Assembly (NCBI RefSeq): GCF_030269605.1
Contig: NZ_BSTQ01000008.1
Coordinates: 1 to 64,000, forward strand
Length of the DNA stretch: 64,000 nucleotides
Origin: Lentzea sp. NBRC 105346
GTDB taxonomy: Bacteria > Actinomycetota > Actinomycetes > Mycobacteriales > Pseudonocardiaceae
Reading direction: 5' to 3'
Part shown: in pieces, positions 1 to 8,521 of the stretch
Layout: every line of letters begins with the position of its first letter
Numbering within the stretch: position 1 is the first letter of the stretch
The notes under the pieces: model-generated
The model's input: the letters and a program-made list of their open reading frames with translations, nothing else
Told to the model about the DNA's origin: nothing
Database searches by the model: none
Translations under genes and position numbers: made by a program

Positions 1-99
1 GACCCGGCCGCCCACCAGGCCACACCACCACACCCGCCCCCCGACACCCCGTCATCCGCAAACAACGCAGGCCCAGCAAACCCAAGACAGCAAACAACA

Positions 100-129
100 A
101 ACGGGCCGCCGCTCACGCGACGGCCCGTT
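100..129. terminator. GC-rich hairpin, probable terminator
   Basis: A 9-bp perfect inverted repeat (aacgggccg at 100-108, cggcccgtt at 121-129) encloses a 12-nt loop. It lies about 60 nt beyond the end of the minus-strand gene that stops at 193. It could terminate that gene or one entering from outside the left edge. The first 99 bases contain nothing else I recognise. Confidence 0.5.
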
Positions 130-158
130 AGGGAACTCACCCCTGGTTAAAACACCAG

Positions 159-182
159 CGCTTGGAAAGCTCCCTTCATAGC
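159..182. repeat. solitary arm of an intergenic palindrome
   Basis: These 24 bases match the right arm of the long hairpin at 16774-16828 at 21 of 24 positions. No complementary left arm is present next to it. The element sits just beyond the stop codon of the neighbouring minus-strand gene, the same placement as the intact hairpin, so it may be a half-deleted copy. Confidence 0.5.
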
Positions 183-192
183 GAAGCGGGAA

Positions 193-1707
193 CTACTTGA
201 CGAGCTCGAGCAGCGCGTCCACGTCCTTCGGCTCGAGGCCGCGGAACAGGGTGAGCGCCAGCTCGTAGTACGTGCGGATCGGGCTCACGTACCACTTGCC
301 GTCGACCTCGGTGGCGACGACGCCGACACCGTCCTTCATGATCTGCCCACCGACGCGGGCGATCACGTCGACCGCGGCGGGCGGGATGTTCTTGCCGCCC
401 TGCTGCTGGACGAGCTGGGCGAGCTCGTCGGCGCACAGCTTCTGCTGCTGGCCCTGCGCCTCGACGGTGTAGCAGTCACCCGTGCGGGAGATGTCGACCT
501 TCTCGCCGTCCGCGGTGACGGTGAGCTTGCGGATGGTCACCTGCTTGCCGCCGGTGACGTCCTTGACGTCGGTCTCCAGCGCGTCGAGCTTGGCGCCGGT
601 CGGCTTCTGCGAGCCGGCCTGCTCGAGGAGGACCGGGCCGACGGCCTGCAGCACGCCCATCTCGTCCGGCGGGAGCAGCGCGATGACCTTCTTCAGGTCG
701 GCGTCCATGCCGGCCGTGACGATCGCCTTCGCGGCGTCCTGCGCGGAGGCGGCACCCTCGGGCGCGATGCCCTGGGCCGGCCACTTGAGCTTCTCCTCTT
801 CCAGCGCGATGTTCGCGATGGTGTAGAAGGCGCTCGGGTACCACTCGCCGTCGACGTTGATCGTCGCGATGCCGATCGGTTTGCCGCGCTTCTTGACCTC
901 TTCGGTGATGTCGACCGTCTCGGTCTTGGCGCCGCTCTCGAGCTTCGCGCCGAGCGCCTTCACGATCTTGTCGGTCAGCGGGATCTTCGACGCGTCCGAC
1001 GTGATGGTGATCTTGCCGCCGGTCAGCTTGTTGATCGTCAGCTTGTCGTTGATCTTCTCGGCGCCGGCCTCGTCGAACGTGATGCCTTCGCTCTTGAACT
1101 CGATGCCGCTGACCTTGTTCGGGTCGGCGTCCTTCTTCAGGATCTCCAGGCGCTTCGCCTCGTTGACGACGGCCTCGGTGTAGTCCTTGGACAGCTTGGC
1201 CTCGGCGGGCGCCAGGCCGTTCATCACACCGATGATGTCACCGGAGCCGAGCGAGGTGATCAGCTTCTCGGCGGCGAGCTTCGGGGTGTCCTGGCCGGAG
1301 GCGGCCGTGGTGCTCGAGCGGAGGAAGGCGAAGTAGGTCACGCCGCCGCCGACGAGCAGCAGCACGGCGACCAGCACGGTGATGACCAGGCCGGTGCGCT
1401 TCTTCTTCGGCGGCTCGCCACCGAACGGAGGCTGCTGGCCCCACTGCGGCTGGGGGCCGGTCTGCGGGTAGCCACCCTGCTGGGGGAAACCCTGCGGACC
1501 GGTCTGGGGGTAGCCGCCCTGCTGCGGCTGAGGACCGGTCTGGGGGTATCCACCCTGCTGTGGCTGCGGCCCGGTCTGCGGGTAGCCGGGCTGCTGCTGG
1601 GGGTAGCCGCCCTGCTGGAAACCACCCTGCTGCGGGTAGCCGCCCCCCTGCTGGTACGGGTCGTTCTGCGGCTGCCACTGGCCGCCGCCACCACCTGGGT
1701 AACTCAC
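193..1707 (-). CDS. membrane-anchored protein with Gln/Pro/Gly-rich N-terminus and duplicated extracytoplasmic domain
   Basis: A 504-aa protein of unknown function. The first ~100 residues are low-complexity repeats of the type [13 protein letters not shown] basic KKKR stretch and one membrane helix ([18 protein letters not shown]) follow, so the C-terminal ~380 residues should lie outside the membrane. That part looks like two related domains, each ending in a similar motif ([12 protein letters not shown] and [12 protein letters not shown]), which suggests an internal duplication of an NTF2-like or DUF4878-like fold. Two cysteines near residue 410 could pair. I chose the GTG at 1707 because the strong Shine-Dalgarno run aggaggagg precedes it and because it overlaps the upstream gene's stop by 4 bp. 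Function is unknown; an envelope role is inferred from topology. Confidence 0.85.
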   Translation of the reverse strand: MSYPGGGGGQWQPQNDPYQQGGGYPQQGGFQQGGYPQQQPGYPQTGPQPQQGGYPQTGPQPQQGGYPQTGPQGFPQQGGYPQTGPQPQWGQQPPFGGEPPKKKRTGLVITVLVAVLLLVGGGVTYFAFLRSSTTAASGQDTPKLAAEKLITSLGSGDIIGVMNGLAPAEAKLSKDYTEAVVNEAKRLEILKKDADPNKVSGIEFKSEGITFDEAGAEKINDKLTINKLTGGKITITSDASKIPLTDKIVKALGAKLESGAKTETVDITEEVKKRGKPIGIATINVDGEWYPSAFYTIANIALEEEKLKWPAQGIAPEGAASAQDAAKAIVTAGMDADLKKVIALLPPDEMGVLQAVGPVLLEQAGSQKPTGAKLDALETDVKDVTGGKQVTIRKLTVTADGEKVDISRTGDCYTVEAQGQQQKLCADELAQLVQQQGGKNIPPAAVDVIARVGGQIMKDGVGVVATEVDGKWYVSPIRTYYELALTLFRGLEPKDVDALLELVK

Positions 1708-2156
1708 GGTCCTCCTCCTGGAGTACTCATCGCCGAGCGAGTTTTCGCGGTGAGCACCGTGATCGCCCCCACGATCGCCAGCACGGCACCACTCAAGGTC
1801 ACAACCGGTCCGGAAAGGGAGATTCCGATCAATGACCCCGTGTCGCCCCCTTGGACGACGGCAAGTGCCGCCACCGTTCCCGTGATGGTGCCAAAAAGTA
1901 GGCCGATGCACGCGGCGAATCGGCGAAAACGGACCACCCACAGGGCCAACGCGCACACCGCCAACGGGGTGATTCCGACCCAGATCAGGGTGACCACTTC
2001 GCCTGGACCCGTGTTCAACCCGGCGAAATCACGCAGCGAGAGCACCTCGTAACTGTCCCGGTGAATGCTTCCAGATCGCAGCCAGGGCAGGAACGTTCCG
2101 GTGACTCCAGTGATCAAGCCCACTGCCGCGATCGCGGCACCCAATCGTGTACGCAC
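1704..2156 (-). CDS. small four-helix membrane protein
   Basis: A hydrophobic ~150-aa protein with about four membrane helices (for example [40 protein letters not shown] and [20 protein letters not shown]). It resembles the small uncharacterised integral membrane proteins common in actinomycetes. Its stop overlaps the start of the downstream membrane protein (GTGA, 1704-1707), so the two are translationally coupled and probably act together. The GTG at 2156 is preferred because an earlier start would run into the divergent sirtuin gene at 2174. No catalytic motif is visible. Confidence 0.7.
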   Translation of the reverse strand: MRTRLGAAIAAVGLITGVTGTFLPWLRSGSIHRDSYEVLSLRDFAGLNTGPGEVVTLIWVGITPLAVCALALWVVRFRRFAACIGLLFGTITGTVAALAVVQGGDTGSLIGISLSGPVVTLSGAVLAIVGAITVLTAKTRSAMSTPGGGP

Positions 2157-2173
2157 GGGGCTAGTTTGTACGG

Positions 2174-2959
2174 ATGGTGTCGGAAGCGTGCGCAGCGGCA
2201 CGGGCGTTGGTCGCGTCCGCACACCGCATCACGGTTCTGACCGGCGCCGGTGTGTCCACCGATTCGGGGATCCCGGACTTCCGCTCGCACGAAGGAGTGT
2301 GGGCCGATTTCACCCTGGAGACGTACCTCTCCGATCCCGAGGTGCGCCGGGACGCCTGGCGGGCGCGGCTGACGCATCCCATGTGGACCGCGCGCCCGAA
2401 CGCCGCCCATCTGGCCCTGGTGGCGCTGGAACGGTCCGGGCGGCTGCGGACCGTGATCACGCAGAACGTCGACGGGCTGCACCAGAAGGCCGGGTCCGAC
2501 CCGCACCGTGTGCTGGAGCTGCACGGCACGATGCACCTCACGGTCTGCCTGGATTGCGGGATCACGCGGCCGATGCGCGACGCGCTGGAACGGGTGGCGG
2601 CGGGGGAGGCCGAGCCGCGTTGCGCCCGGTGCGGCGGGATCCTGAAGTCCGCCACGATCTCGTTCGGACAGCCGCTCGACGCCGAGGTGCTGCGCCGGGC
2701 GCGCACCGCGGCGATCGACTGTGACGTGATGCTGGTGGCGGGGACCTCGCTCGGCGTGCAGCCGGCGGCCGGGCTGGTCGGGCTGGCGGCGAAGGCGGGG
2801 GCGTCCGTGATCATCTGCAACGCGGAGCCGACGCCGTGCGACGAGACCGCGGACGTCGTGATGCACGAACCCGTGGGGGACGTGCTGCCGGACCTGGCGG
2901 CCGTTCCGCCGGTGGGGCAGGGAACCTACCGATCCTGGGGCGACCCGAGCACGTGGTGA
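2174..2959 (+). CDS. NAD-dependent protein deacylase, sirtuin (Sir2) family
   Basis: A 261-aa sirtuin. Members remove acetyl or other acyl groups from lysine using NAD+, giving nicotinamide and O-acyl-ADP-ribose in the cytosol. The NAD-binding motif GAGVSTDSGIPDFR starts near residue 23 and TQNVDGLHQKAG near residue 95. The catalytic histidine lies in LHGTMH. A structural zinc site is formed by CLDC near residue 124 and CARC near residue 151. The GTSLGVQPAAG motif of the Rossmann fold is also present. Only 17 bp separate it from the divergent membrane gene, so transcripts may be nearly leaderless. Deacetylase versus longer-chain deacylase activity cannot be told from sequence. Confidence 0.95.
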   Translation: MVSEACAAARALVASAHRITVLTGAGVSTDSGIPDFRSHEGVWADFTLETYLSDPEVRRDAWRARLTHPMWTARPNAAHLALVALERSGRLRTVITQNVDGLHQKAGSDPHRVLELHGTMHLTVCLDCGITRPMRDALERVAAGEAEPRCARCGGILKSATISFGQPLDAEVLRRARTAAIDCDVMLVAGTSLGVQPAAGLVGLAAKAGASVIICNAEPTPCDETADVVMHEPVGDVLPDLAAVPPVGQGTYRSWGDPSTW

Positions 2960-2972
2960 GAACACCCCGTTA

Positions 2973-2983
2973 GACCTAAGGTC
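2973..2983. promoter_or_regulatory. short palindrome before acyl-CoA synthetase gene
   Basis: The perfect 11-nt palindrome gacctaaggtc lies 5 bp upstream of the ATG at 2989, in the only gap after the sirtuin gene. It could be a regulator site for the acyl-CoA synthetase. It is short and may be chance. Confidence 0.3.
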
Positions 2984-2988
2984 AAAAC

Positions 2989-4518
2989 ATGCGTGTGCCA
3001 CTGACCGTCTCGGATTTCCTGGACCGCGCCTCCTCCGTCTTCGCGGAGACGACCGCGGTCGTCGACGAACCCGACCAGCCCGCCAAGCCGGTCGACACGA
3101 CGACCTACCAAGAACTGGCCCACCGGATCAAAGCCTGGCAGGCGGGTCTGGACGCGCTGAACGTCGGCGAGGGCGAACGGGTGGCCGTGGTGAGCCACAA
3201 CTCCGCGCGCCTGTTCGAGCTGCTGCACGCGGTGCCCGCGAGCGGGCGCATCTGTGTACCGGTGAACTTCCGCCTCAAACCGGACGAGGTGTCCTACATC
3301 GTCGAGCACAGCGGCGCGGCGGTCCTCCTCGTCGACCCCGAGCTCGAACTTGACGGAGTCACCGCACGGCACCGGTTCACCCTCGGCGCCGAGACCGAGG
3401 ACCTGATGCGGTTCGACGTCGAGCCACGCCCGTGGAGCGCGCCGGACGAGGATGCGACCGCGACGATCAACTACACGTCCGGCACCACCGCGCGGCCCAA
3501 GGGCGTGCAGCTCACGCATCGCAACATCTGGCTCAACGCGGTCACGTTCGCGATGCACACGCGGGCGTGGGAACGCGACGTCTACATGCACACCCTGCCG
3601 ATGTTCCACTGCAACGGCTGGGGCATGCCGTACGGGCTGGCCGGGCTCGGCATTCCGCAGGTGGTGCTGCGCAAGGTCGACGGCGCCGAGATCCTGCGCC
3701 GCGTGCGCGACCACGGGGTCACGCTGATGTGCGGTGCCCCCGCGGTGTGGAACGCCGTGCTCGACGCGGCGCAGGGCTGGGACGGCGAGATCCCCGGCCG
3801 GGACAAGGTGCGGATCGTGTGCGCCGGGGCGCCGCCGCCTAGCCGCACCATCCAGCGGGTCACCGAGGAGCTCGGCTGGGAGTTCCTGCAGATCTACGGC
3901 CTGACCGAGACCGCGCCGCTGCTCACGTTCAACCGGCTGCTGCCGTCCGACGATCACCACGAGGCCGAGGTCAAGGCGAAGAAGCAGTCCCGCGCCGGTG
4001 CGCCCGCGCTGGGTGCCCAGATCAGGATCTCCGAGGCGGGCGAGGTCATGGCGCGCTCCAACGTCGTCATGGAGGGGTACTGGGAGAACCCGGACGCCAC
4101 CGCCGACGCGATCGAGGACGGCTGGTTCCACACCGGCGACGGCGGCTACTTCGACGAGAGCGGCCACCTGACGATCACCGACCGGAAGAAGGACGTGATC
4201 ATCACCGGCGGCGAGAACGTGTCGTCCATCGAGGTGGAGGACTGCCTGTTCAGCCACCCGGCGGTCGCCGAGGTCGCGGTGATCGGCGTGCCCGACGAGA
4301 AGTGGGGCGAGACGATCAAGGCGCTGGTGGTGAAGGCGGCGGACGCGGACGTCACCGAGGCCGAGCTGATCGCGCACTGCAAGCAGCGGCTCGCCGGGTA
4401 CAAGGCGCCGACGTCCGTGGAGTTCCGCGAGTCGATTCCGCGCACCGCGACCGGGAAGATCCAGAAGTTCAAACTGCGCGAGTCGTATTGGTCCGGGCTG
4501 GACCGCAAAGTGAACTGA
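2989..4518 (+). CDS. AMP-forming acyl-CoA synthetase (FadD-like)
   Basis: A 509-aa member of the ANL adenylating superfamily that activates a carboxylic acid, probably a medium- or long-chain fatty acid, to the acyl-adenylate and then the CoA thioester. The P-loop is YTSGTTARPKGVQ near residue 162, the A5 motif is YGLTETAP near residue 304, the hinge motif is DRKKDVIITGGENV near residue 397, and the C-terminal catalytic lysine lies in TATGKIQKFKLR near residue 488. Length is typical of the family. It follows the sirtuin gene by 29 bp; some acyl-CoA synthetases are controlled by lysine acetylation, so the pairing may be functional, but that is inference. The exact substrate is not predictable. 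Confidence 0.92.
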   Translation: MRVPLTVSDFLDRASSVFAETTAVVDEPDQPAKPVDTTTYQELAHRIKAWQAGLDALNVGEGERVAVVSHNSARLFELLHAVPASGRICVPVNFRLKPDEVSYIVEHSGAAVLLVDPELELDGVTARHRFTLGAETEDLMRFDVEPRPWSAPDEDATATINYTSGTTARPKGVQLTHRNIWLNAVTFAMHTRAWERDVYMHTLPMFHCNGWGMPYGLAGLGIPQVVLRKVDGAEILRRVRDHGVTLMCGAPAVWNAVLDAAQGWDGEIPGRDKVRIVCAGAPPPSRTIQRVTEELGWEFLQIYGLTETAPLLTFNRLLPSDDHHEAEVKAKKQSRAGAPALGAQIRISEAGEVMARSNVVMEGYWENPDATADAIEDGWFHTGDGGYFDESGHLTITDRKKDVIITGGENVSSIEVEDCLFSHPAVAEVAVIGVPDEKWGETIKALVVKAADADVTEAELIAHCKQRLAGYKAPTSVEFRESIPRTATGKIQKFKLRESYWSGLDRKVN

Positions 4519-4540
4519 CACGAACGCCGACACGCCGTAG

Positions 4541-4634
4541 CCGATCAGACCCATTTCCGCACGCTCTGTGGTCAACTGTGACCCGAGTAGCTGACGAGAC
4601 GCGAGTTCTTGCTGCGACAAATGGGTCTGATTGG
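4541..4634. promoter_or_regulatory. long-range inverted repeat upstream of NlpC/P60 gene
   Basis: Two 16-nt arms (4541-4556, ccgatcagacccattt; 4619-4634, its reverse complement with one mismatch) are separated by 62 nt. The right arm ends 20 nt before the likely ATG of the cell-wall hydrolase gene. The pair could form a leader RNA stem or be two half-sites for a regulator. I looked for the conserved parts of the c-di-AMP riboswitch often found before such genes and did not recognise them. Confidence 0.45.
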
Positions 4635-4653
4635 TCTAATGCGGTGGGAGGTG

Positions 4654-5940
4654 ATGTCGGTGCTGACTCGGCTTTCCGCCGCAACGGCGTTGGTGCTGAC
4701 GCTCGTCTTCGCAGGTTCGGCGCATGCCGTACCTCCGCCGCCGCCCAACCCGAGCGACGACCAGATCAGCGCCGGCCGGGCCGACGCGGACGCGAAGGCC
4801 GCACGTGTCGGCGAGCTGACCGGCCAGCTGAGCCAGGCCGAGGCGAAGCTGCAGGAACTCAACGACGAGGTCGCGTTCAAGGCCGAGCTGGCGAACAAGG
4901 CCCGCGTCGACCTCGAGATCGCACAACAGGCCGCTGACCAGGCCAAACGGGACGCCGACTGGGCGCGCACCGAGGCCGACGCCGCGGGCAAGGCCGTCGA
5001 GGACAGCCGCAGGCAGCTCGACGAGTTCGCCGCCGCCAGCTACTCGCAGCGCAGCGCGGTCGGGTCGGTGAGCGCGTTCATCGGCGCGAAGAGCCCCGAG
5101 GACCTGCTCGCCCGCGCGCAGATGCTCAACAACGTCAGCAGCTCCGGCCTCAACGTCCTCGACCGCATCCAGCAGGAACAGGCCGAGAAGGCGAACAAGG
5201 ACTCGTCGGCGCGCGCCGCCCTCGGCAAGGCCGAGGAGAAGCAGAAGGCCGCCGACCAGGCCAAACGGGACGCGGACACGGCGCAGCAGACCGCCATCGA
5301 CGCCCAGCGGGCCCAGGCGGGCCGGGCCGCCGCGCTGGAGAACGACAAGGCGAGCGTCGAGCGGCAGCTCGCGGACGCGCGCGGCGTCGTGGGCGGGCTG
5401 GAGGCGCAGCGCAAGCAATACGACCAGTGGCTCGAGGACAAGAGGCGCGAGGACGAGGAGAACGCGAAGCGGGCGGCCGCGGCCGCGGCGCCGGTGGGTG
5501 TGGCGGCCGCCGCGCCCTCGGGCAACCGCGTGCAGACCGTGATCAACCGGGCGCTCGCGCAGCGCGGCGTGATCTACGCGTGGGGTGGCGGCAACTACAA
5601 CGGCCCCACCTACGGCATCCGTGACGGCGGCGTGGCGGACGAGTTCGGTGACTACGCCAAGATCGGTTTCGACTGCTCCGGGCTGATGATGTACGCGTTC
5701 GCCGGCGTCGGGATCTACCTGCCGCACTACAGCGGCTACCAGTACAACTCCGGGCGCAAGGTGCCGCTGTCGCAGATGGCGCCGGGCGACATGCTGTTCT
5801 GGGGACCGGGCGGCGGCACGCACGTCGCGCTGTACCTGGGCGGCGGGATGATGGTCGAGGCGCCGTACTCCGGTGCCGTCGTGCGGGTCGCGCCCGTGCG
5901 GTACGGCGGGATCATGCCGTACGTGACGCGCATGCTCTAG
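4654..5940 (+). CDS. secreted NlpC/P60 peptidoglycan endopeptidase with coiled-coil N-terminus (RipA-like)
   Basis: A ~428-aa exported cell-wall hydrolase. A signal peptide (TALVLTLVFAGSAHA) is followed by ~270 residues of charged heptad-like coiled coil rich in Ala, Glu, Gln and Lys. The C-terminal NlpC/P60 domain carries the catalytic Cys in FDCSGLMMYAF, a His in GGGTHVALYLG and a third polar position further on. Such enzymes cut the D-Glu-mDAP bond of stem peptides during septum splitting; the coiled coil normally controls activity. The ATG at 4654 follows a gggag element closely, and the ATG at 4639 is an alternative. In mycobacteria ripA and ripB lie beside moxR1; here the moxR operon is ~4 kb downstream, which supports the assignment. 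Confidence 0.9.
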   Translation: MSVLTRLSAATALVLTLVFAGSAHAVPPPPPNPSDDQISAGRADADAKAARVGELTGQLSQAEAKLQELNDEVAFKAELANKARVDLEIAQQAADQAKRDADWARTEADAAGKAVEDSRRQLDEFAAASYSQRSAVGSVSAFIGAKSPEDLLARAQMLNNVSSSGLNVLDRIQQEQAEKANKDSSARAALGKAEEKQKAADQAKRDADTAQQTAIDAQRAQAGRAAALENDKASVERQLADARGVVGGLEAQRKQYDQWLEDKRREDEENAKRAAAAAAPVGVAAAAPSGNRVQTVINRALAQRGVIYAWGGGNYNGPTYGIRDGGVADEFGDYAKIGFDCSGLMMYAFAGVGIYLPHYSGYQYNSGRKVPLSQMAPGDMLFWGPGGGTHVALYLGGGMMVEAPYSGAVVRVAPVRYGGIMPYVTRML

Positions 5941-6009
5941 AGATTGGTCTGGACAAATCGTCTCCGGGTGACCACTCTATGGGGCCTTGCAGCCCTGTGG
6001 AGGAAACCC

Positions 6010-6543
6010 ATGCGCGCCATCGCCCTCTTGCTGTTACCGCTCGCCGCCTGCTCGGCAGGAGTTCAGTCCGCGCCGCCCGCGGGAACCGAGCAGGGCGTCA
6101 AGCCCGCCACGACGGAAGGCGCCTGTGCGGCCGACGTCTTCACCGCCGAGGTCCGTACCCAGCCCGACGTCGGCAAGGCGATCGTCTCGCTGACCAACCA
6201 CGGCTCGAAGTCGTGCCCGCTCAAGGGAAACCCGGAGATCACGTTCACGCTGTCCGACGGGCGGCCGGTGAACGTGCCGGTGGAGAAGGTGCCGCAGCCG
6301 GGCCGGGGCGCGGACTTCACCGTGCAGCCCGGCGAGACCGCCTACGCCGGTCTGAAGTGGACCGCGTGCGAGGGCGCGGACTGCCAGAAGGTGGAGGGCA
6401 TCCGCGTCGGCCTGCCCGTCGGCGGCACGCTGGTGGCGCGGTGGTTCGGCTCGGACGGCGCGCAGCAGATGGCCGCGGTGCCGGTGAAGACGGCGCAGGT
6501 GGGGACGCTGCAGCAGGCGGCGCAGGGCGTCATCGCCTGGTAA
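6010..6543 (+). CDS. DUF4232-type lipoprotein
   Basis: A 177-aa predicted lipoprotein. The N-terminus MRAIALLLLPLAAC has a lipobox with Cys near residue 14, so the mature protein should be anchored on the outer face of the membrane. The rest matches the DUF4232 pattern: a conserved N-terminal Cys, the segment VSLTNHGSKSCPL, and a later C..C pair in WTACEGADC. Function of the family is unknown; members are frequent envelope proteins in actinomycetes. The ATG at 6010 has an upstream ggagga. It lies 69 bp after the NlpC/P60 gene on the same strand and may be co-transcribed. Confidence 0.85.
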   Translation: MRAIALLLLPLAACSAGVQSAPPAGTEQGVKPATTEGACAADVFTAEVRTQPDVGKAIVSLTNHGSKSCPLKGNPEITFTLSDGRPVNVPVEKVPQPGRGADFTVQPGETAYAGLKWTACEGADCQKVEGIRVGLPVGGTLVARWFGSDGAQQMAAVPVKTAQVGTLQQAAQGVIAW

Positions 6544-6559
6544 CGGCTACGGTGGGTGC

Positions 6560-7084
6560 ATGCCCGACGCCGCCGCGATAATCCTGACCGGGGGCAGCGG
6601 CGCGCGCCTCGGCGGAGTGGACAAGGCCGCGCTGGAGTTCGGCGGCGGCACCCTGCTCGACCACGTGTTGTCCGTTGTGGACGGTTGCGCGCCGGTGGTC
6701 GTCGTGGGGCCGCGCAAGGACGTGCCCGGCGTGGTGTGGACCCGCGAGGACCCGCCCGGCGGCGGGCCGCTCGCCGGACTGGCCGCCGGGCTCGCCGAGA
6801 TCGACACCGAGTTCGTAGTCGTGCTCGCGGTCGACCAGCCGGGCCTCACCAAGGGCACGATCGCGCGGCTGCGGTCCGTTGGTGACAACGCGGTGCTCTT
6901 CGACGGCAGGCAGCAGTGGCTGACCGGCGTGTGGCGTGTCGCGGACCTGCGGGCCGCGCTGCCGGACGACCCCGCCAACGCCTCGATGCGGTCGGTGTTC
7001 GGGCCGCTCGGCCCGACGCCCGTGCTCGCGCAGCCCGGCGAGGCCCGCGACGTCGACACCCCCGAAGACCTCACGAACCTTTAG
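6560..7084 (+). CDS. mobA: molybdenum cofactor guanylyltransferase MobA
   Basis: A 174-aa nucleotidyltransferase-fold protein. MobA transfers GMP from GTP to molybdopterin to make the guanine dinucleotide form of the cofactor. The signature LTGGSGARLGGVDK at residues 9-22 is the nucleotide-binding loop with its conserved Lys, and AVDQPGL near residue 90 corresponds to the metal-binding Asp region. It is slightly shorter than E. coli MobA (about 190 aa) but complete. No other molybdopterin genes are nearby. A related MobA-like transferase of other pathways cannot be excluded. Its stop codon is the first part of a long hairpin. Confidence 0.85.
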   Translation: MPDAAAIILTGGSGARLGGVDKAALEFGGGTLLDHVLSVVDGCAPVVVVGPRKDVPGVVWTREDPPGGGPLAGLAAGLAEIDTEFVVVLAVDQPGLTKGTIARLRSVGDNAVLFDGRQQWLTGVWRVADLRAALPDDPANASMRSVFGPLGPTPVLAQPGEARDVDTPEDLTNL

Positions 7085-7140
7085 TGCCGTTATGGCCACC
7101 TTCGCTGCGTGCGGCGCAGCGAAGGTGGCCATAACGGCAC
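7084..7140. terminator. 26-bp perfect hairpin, member of a repeated palindrome family
   Basis: Arms at 7084-7109 and 7115-7140 are exactly complementary with a 5-nt loop, and the mobA stop codon overlaps the left arm. The core gttatggccacc recurs at 30152 and 41240. It may terminate mobA transcription. The unusual stem length and the shared core make it a repeated element as well. Confidence 0.75.
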
Positions 7141-7175
7141 ACCAACCTTTGGGGCGGCTCGGGCGTTAGGGAGGT

Positions 7176-8507
7176 GTGGGGTTCGCGGGGTTCGAGACGT
7201 TCGTGTCCGAGCAGCGCATGTCGTTGCTCCGCTCGGCGTACCTGCTCACGGGCGACCGGCAGCGCGCCGAGGACCACGTGCGGCACGCCCTCACCGAACT
7301 CGCCGAGCACTGGACCCAGGTCGGGCCGCCGAACCCCGAGGCGTTCGTGCGCGTCGCGCTGTACCGCGACGTGGCCGCCACCCGGCGCGAGGTGCCGGCG
7401 TTGACGGTCCAGCGCTTCTGCGACCAACTGCGCAACCTGGACCCGCCCGAGACACTCGCGATCGACGCGTGGGCGGCCGGTCAGCGACGACGCCGGCGCC
7501 GCTCGCGCGCCCGCGTCGGGCTGGCGATGGCGGCCACCGTGGCCGTGTGCGGTGCGCTGATCGTGGTGTCGGCGCATGAACGCGACGTCCACCTGCCGCT
7601 CGCGCCACCAACGACCAGCGCCGCGGCGAAGCGGGTCGACCACGTGCTGCCGAGCTCGCTGGCCGACCTTCCGTTGTTGCACACGGACTTCCCGGAACGG
7701 ATCGATCCCAGTCAGGGCGTGCCGCTGGCCCAGCACCCCGTGCGGCGCGCGCTGGCGTTGTTCCAAGGACTCGGCAGCATCCTCGTGCTCGGCGACGACG
7801 GCGAGCTGCGCACGCTCGGGGACTGGCCGATGTCGGAGACGGCGCTCAGCGCCGACGGGCGGACCGCCGTGTTCCCGCAACGGGACGGCGTGCTGGTGGT
7901 CGACCTGACCACCGGGTCGAGCCGCACGGTTCCGGTGCCGGGGGACAACCGGCACGCGTCGATCAGCCCGGACGGCACCCAGCTGGTCGCGTCGAGCCCG
8001 GACCGCGGCACCTCGCTGGTGCACGTGCCGGACGGTGAGTTGATCATCAGTACGCCGACGGAGCAGCTCCCGCTCGTGTTCTCGAGCACCGAGTCCGTGG
8101 CGTACGGCCTGGTCAACGCGGACGGCAAGGCCGTGCTGAAGCGGTGGGGGTTCCGCTGGCCGGAGAAGACCGGCAGTAACGGGAGCATGGCCTACGACAT
8201 GGGCGTGTCCGGGGTGCGCGGTACACCGGTCACCCGCGGGGACCTCATCGCGTGGGCGGGCGTCGGCGGGTACGACCACCTGTCGGTCATCGGGCTGTCG
8301 CAGTACTCGTGGACGCCGAACCAGCCGCGCAGGCCGCCGGTGCTCGGGGTGCGGACGGGCGGAGTGCGGCCGGCTCGGTGGCTCGACGACTCCACGCTGT
8401 TGCTGGTCTGCGACGGCCCGCGGCCGATGGTGGTGGCCTGGAACATCGACACCGGAAGTTTTCATCGGGTAATGGAGGTCGAGCGGCCCGGACTGCTCGC
8501 GATGTAG
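7176..8507 (+). CDS. membrane-tethered sigma-region-2 protein with extracytoplasmic beta-propeller-like domain
   Basis: A 443-aa fusion. Residues 1-50 (FETFVSEQRMSLLRSAYLL then TGDRQRAEDHVRHAL) match region 2 of SigE-family ECF sigma factors. No region 4 is recognisable after it. An Arg-rich stretch near residue 108 and one membrane helix (VGLAMAATVAVCGALIVVSA) follow. The remaining ~300 residues resemble a WD40- or TolB-like blade repeat (ALSADGRTAVFPQ, SISPDGTQLVASS). I infer that the sigma-like domain faces the cytosol and the propeller faces outward, so it may be a sensor or a trapped sigma or anti-sigma component. Starts at GTG 7174 or 7176 are both possible. The next gene is a paralogue lacking the sigma part. 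Confidence 0.75.
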   Translation: MGFAGFETFVSEQRMSLLRSAYLLTGDRQRAEDHVRHALTELAEHWTQVGPPNPEAFVRVALYRDVAATRREVPALTVQRFCDQLRNLDPPETLAIDAWAAGQRRRRRRSRARVGLAMAATVAVCGALIVVSAHERDVHLPLAPPTTSAAAKRVDHVLPSSLADLPLLHTDFPERIDPSQGVPLAQHPVRRALALFQGLGSILVLGDDGELRTLGDWPMSETALSADGRTAVFPQRDGVLVVDLTTGSSRTVPVPGDNRHASISPDGTQLVASSPDRGTSLVHVPDGELIISTPTEQLPLVFSSTESVAYGLVNADGKAVLKRWGFRWPEKTGSNGSMAYDMGVSGVRGTPVTRGDLIAWAGVGGYDHLSVIGLSQYSWTPNQPRRPPVLGVRTGGVRPARWLDDSTLLLVCDGPRPMVVAWNIDTGSFHRVMEVERPGLLAM

Positions 8508-8521
8508 CGGACAATCGGGGT

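Noticed and set aside
1..99. tRNA or other RNA gene at the left edge
   Set aside because: No acceptor stem, anticodon loop or T-loop pattern was seen; the stretch is only C/A-rich.
2926..4620. Long open frame on the minus strand opposite the acyl-CoA synthetase gene
   Set aside because: It is a shadow of high GC at third codon positions; its translation is Arg/Leu/Val/His-rich with no domain, while the plus frame has clear ANL motifs.
4519..4653. c-di-AMP riboswitch upstream of the NlpC/P60 gene
   Set aside because: Context is right but the conserved core sequences were not recognisable by eye; only the inverted repeat is reported.
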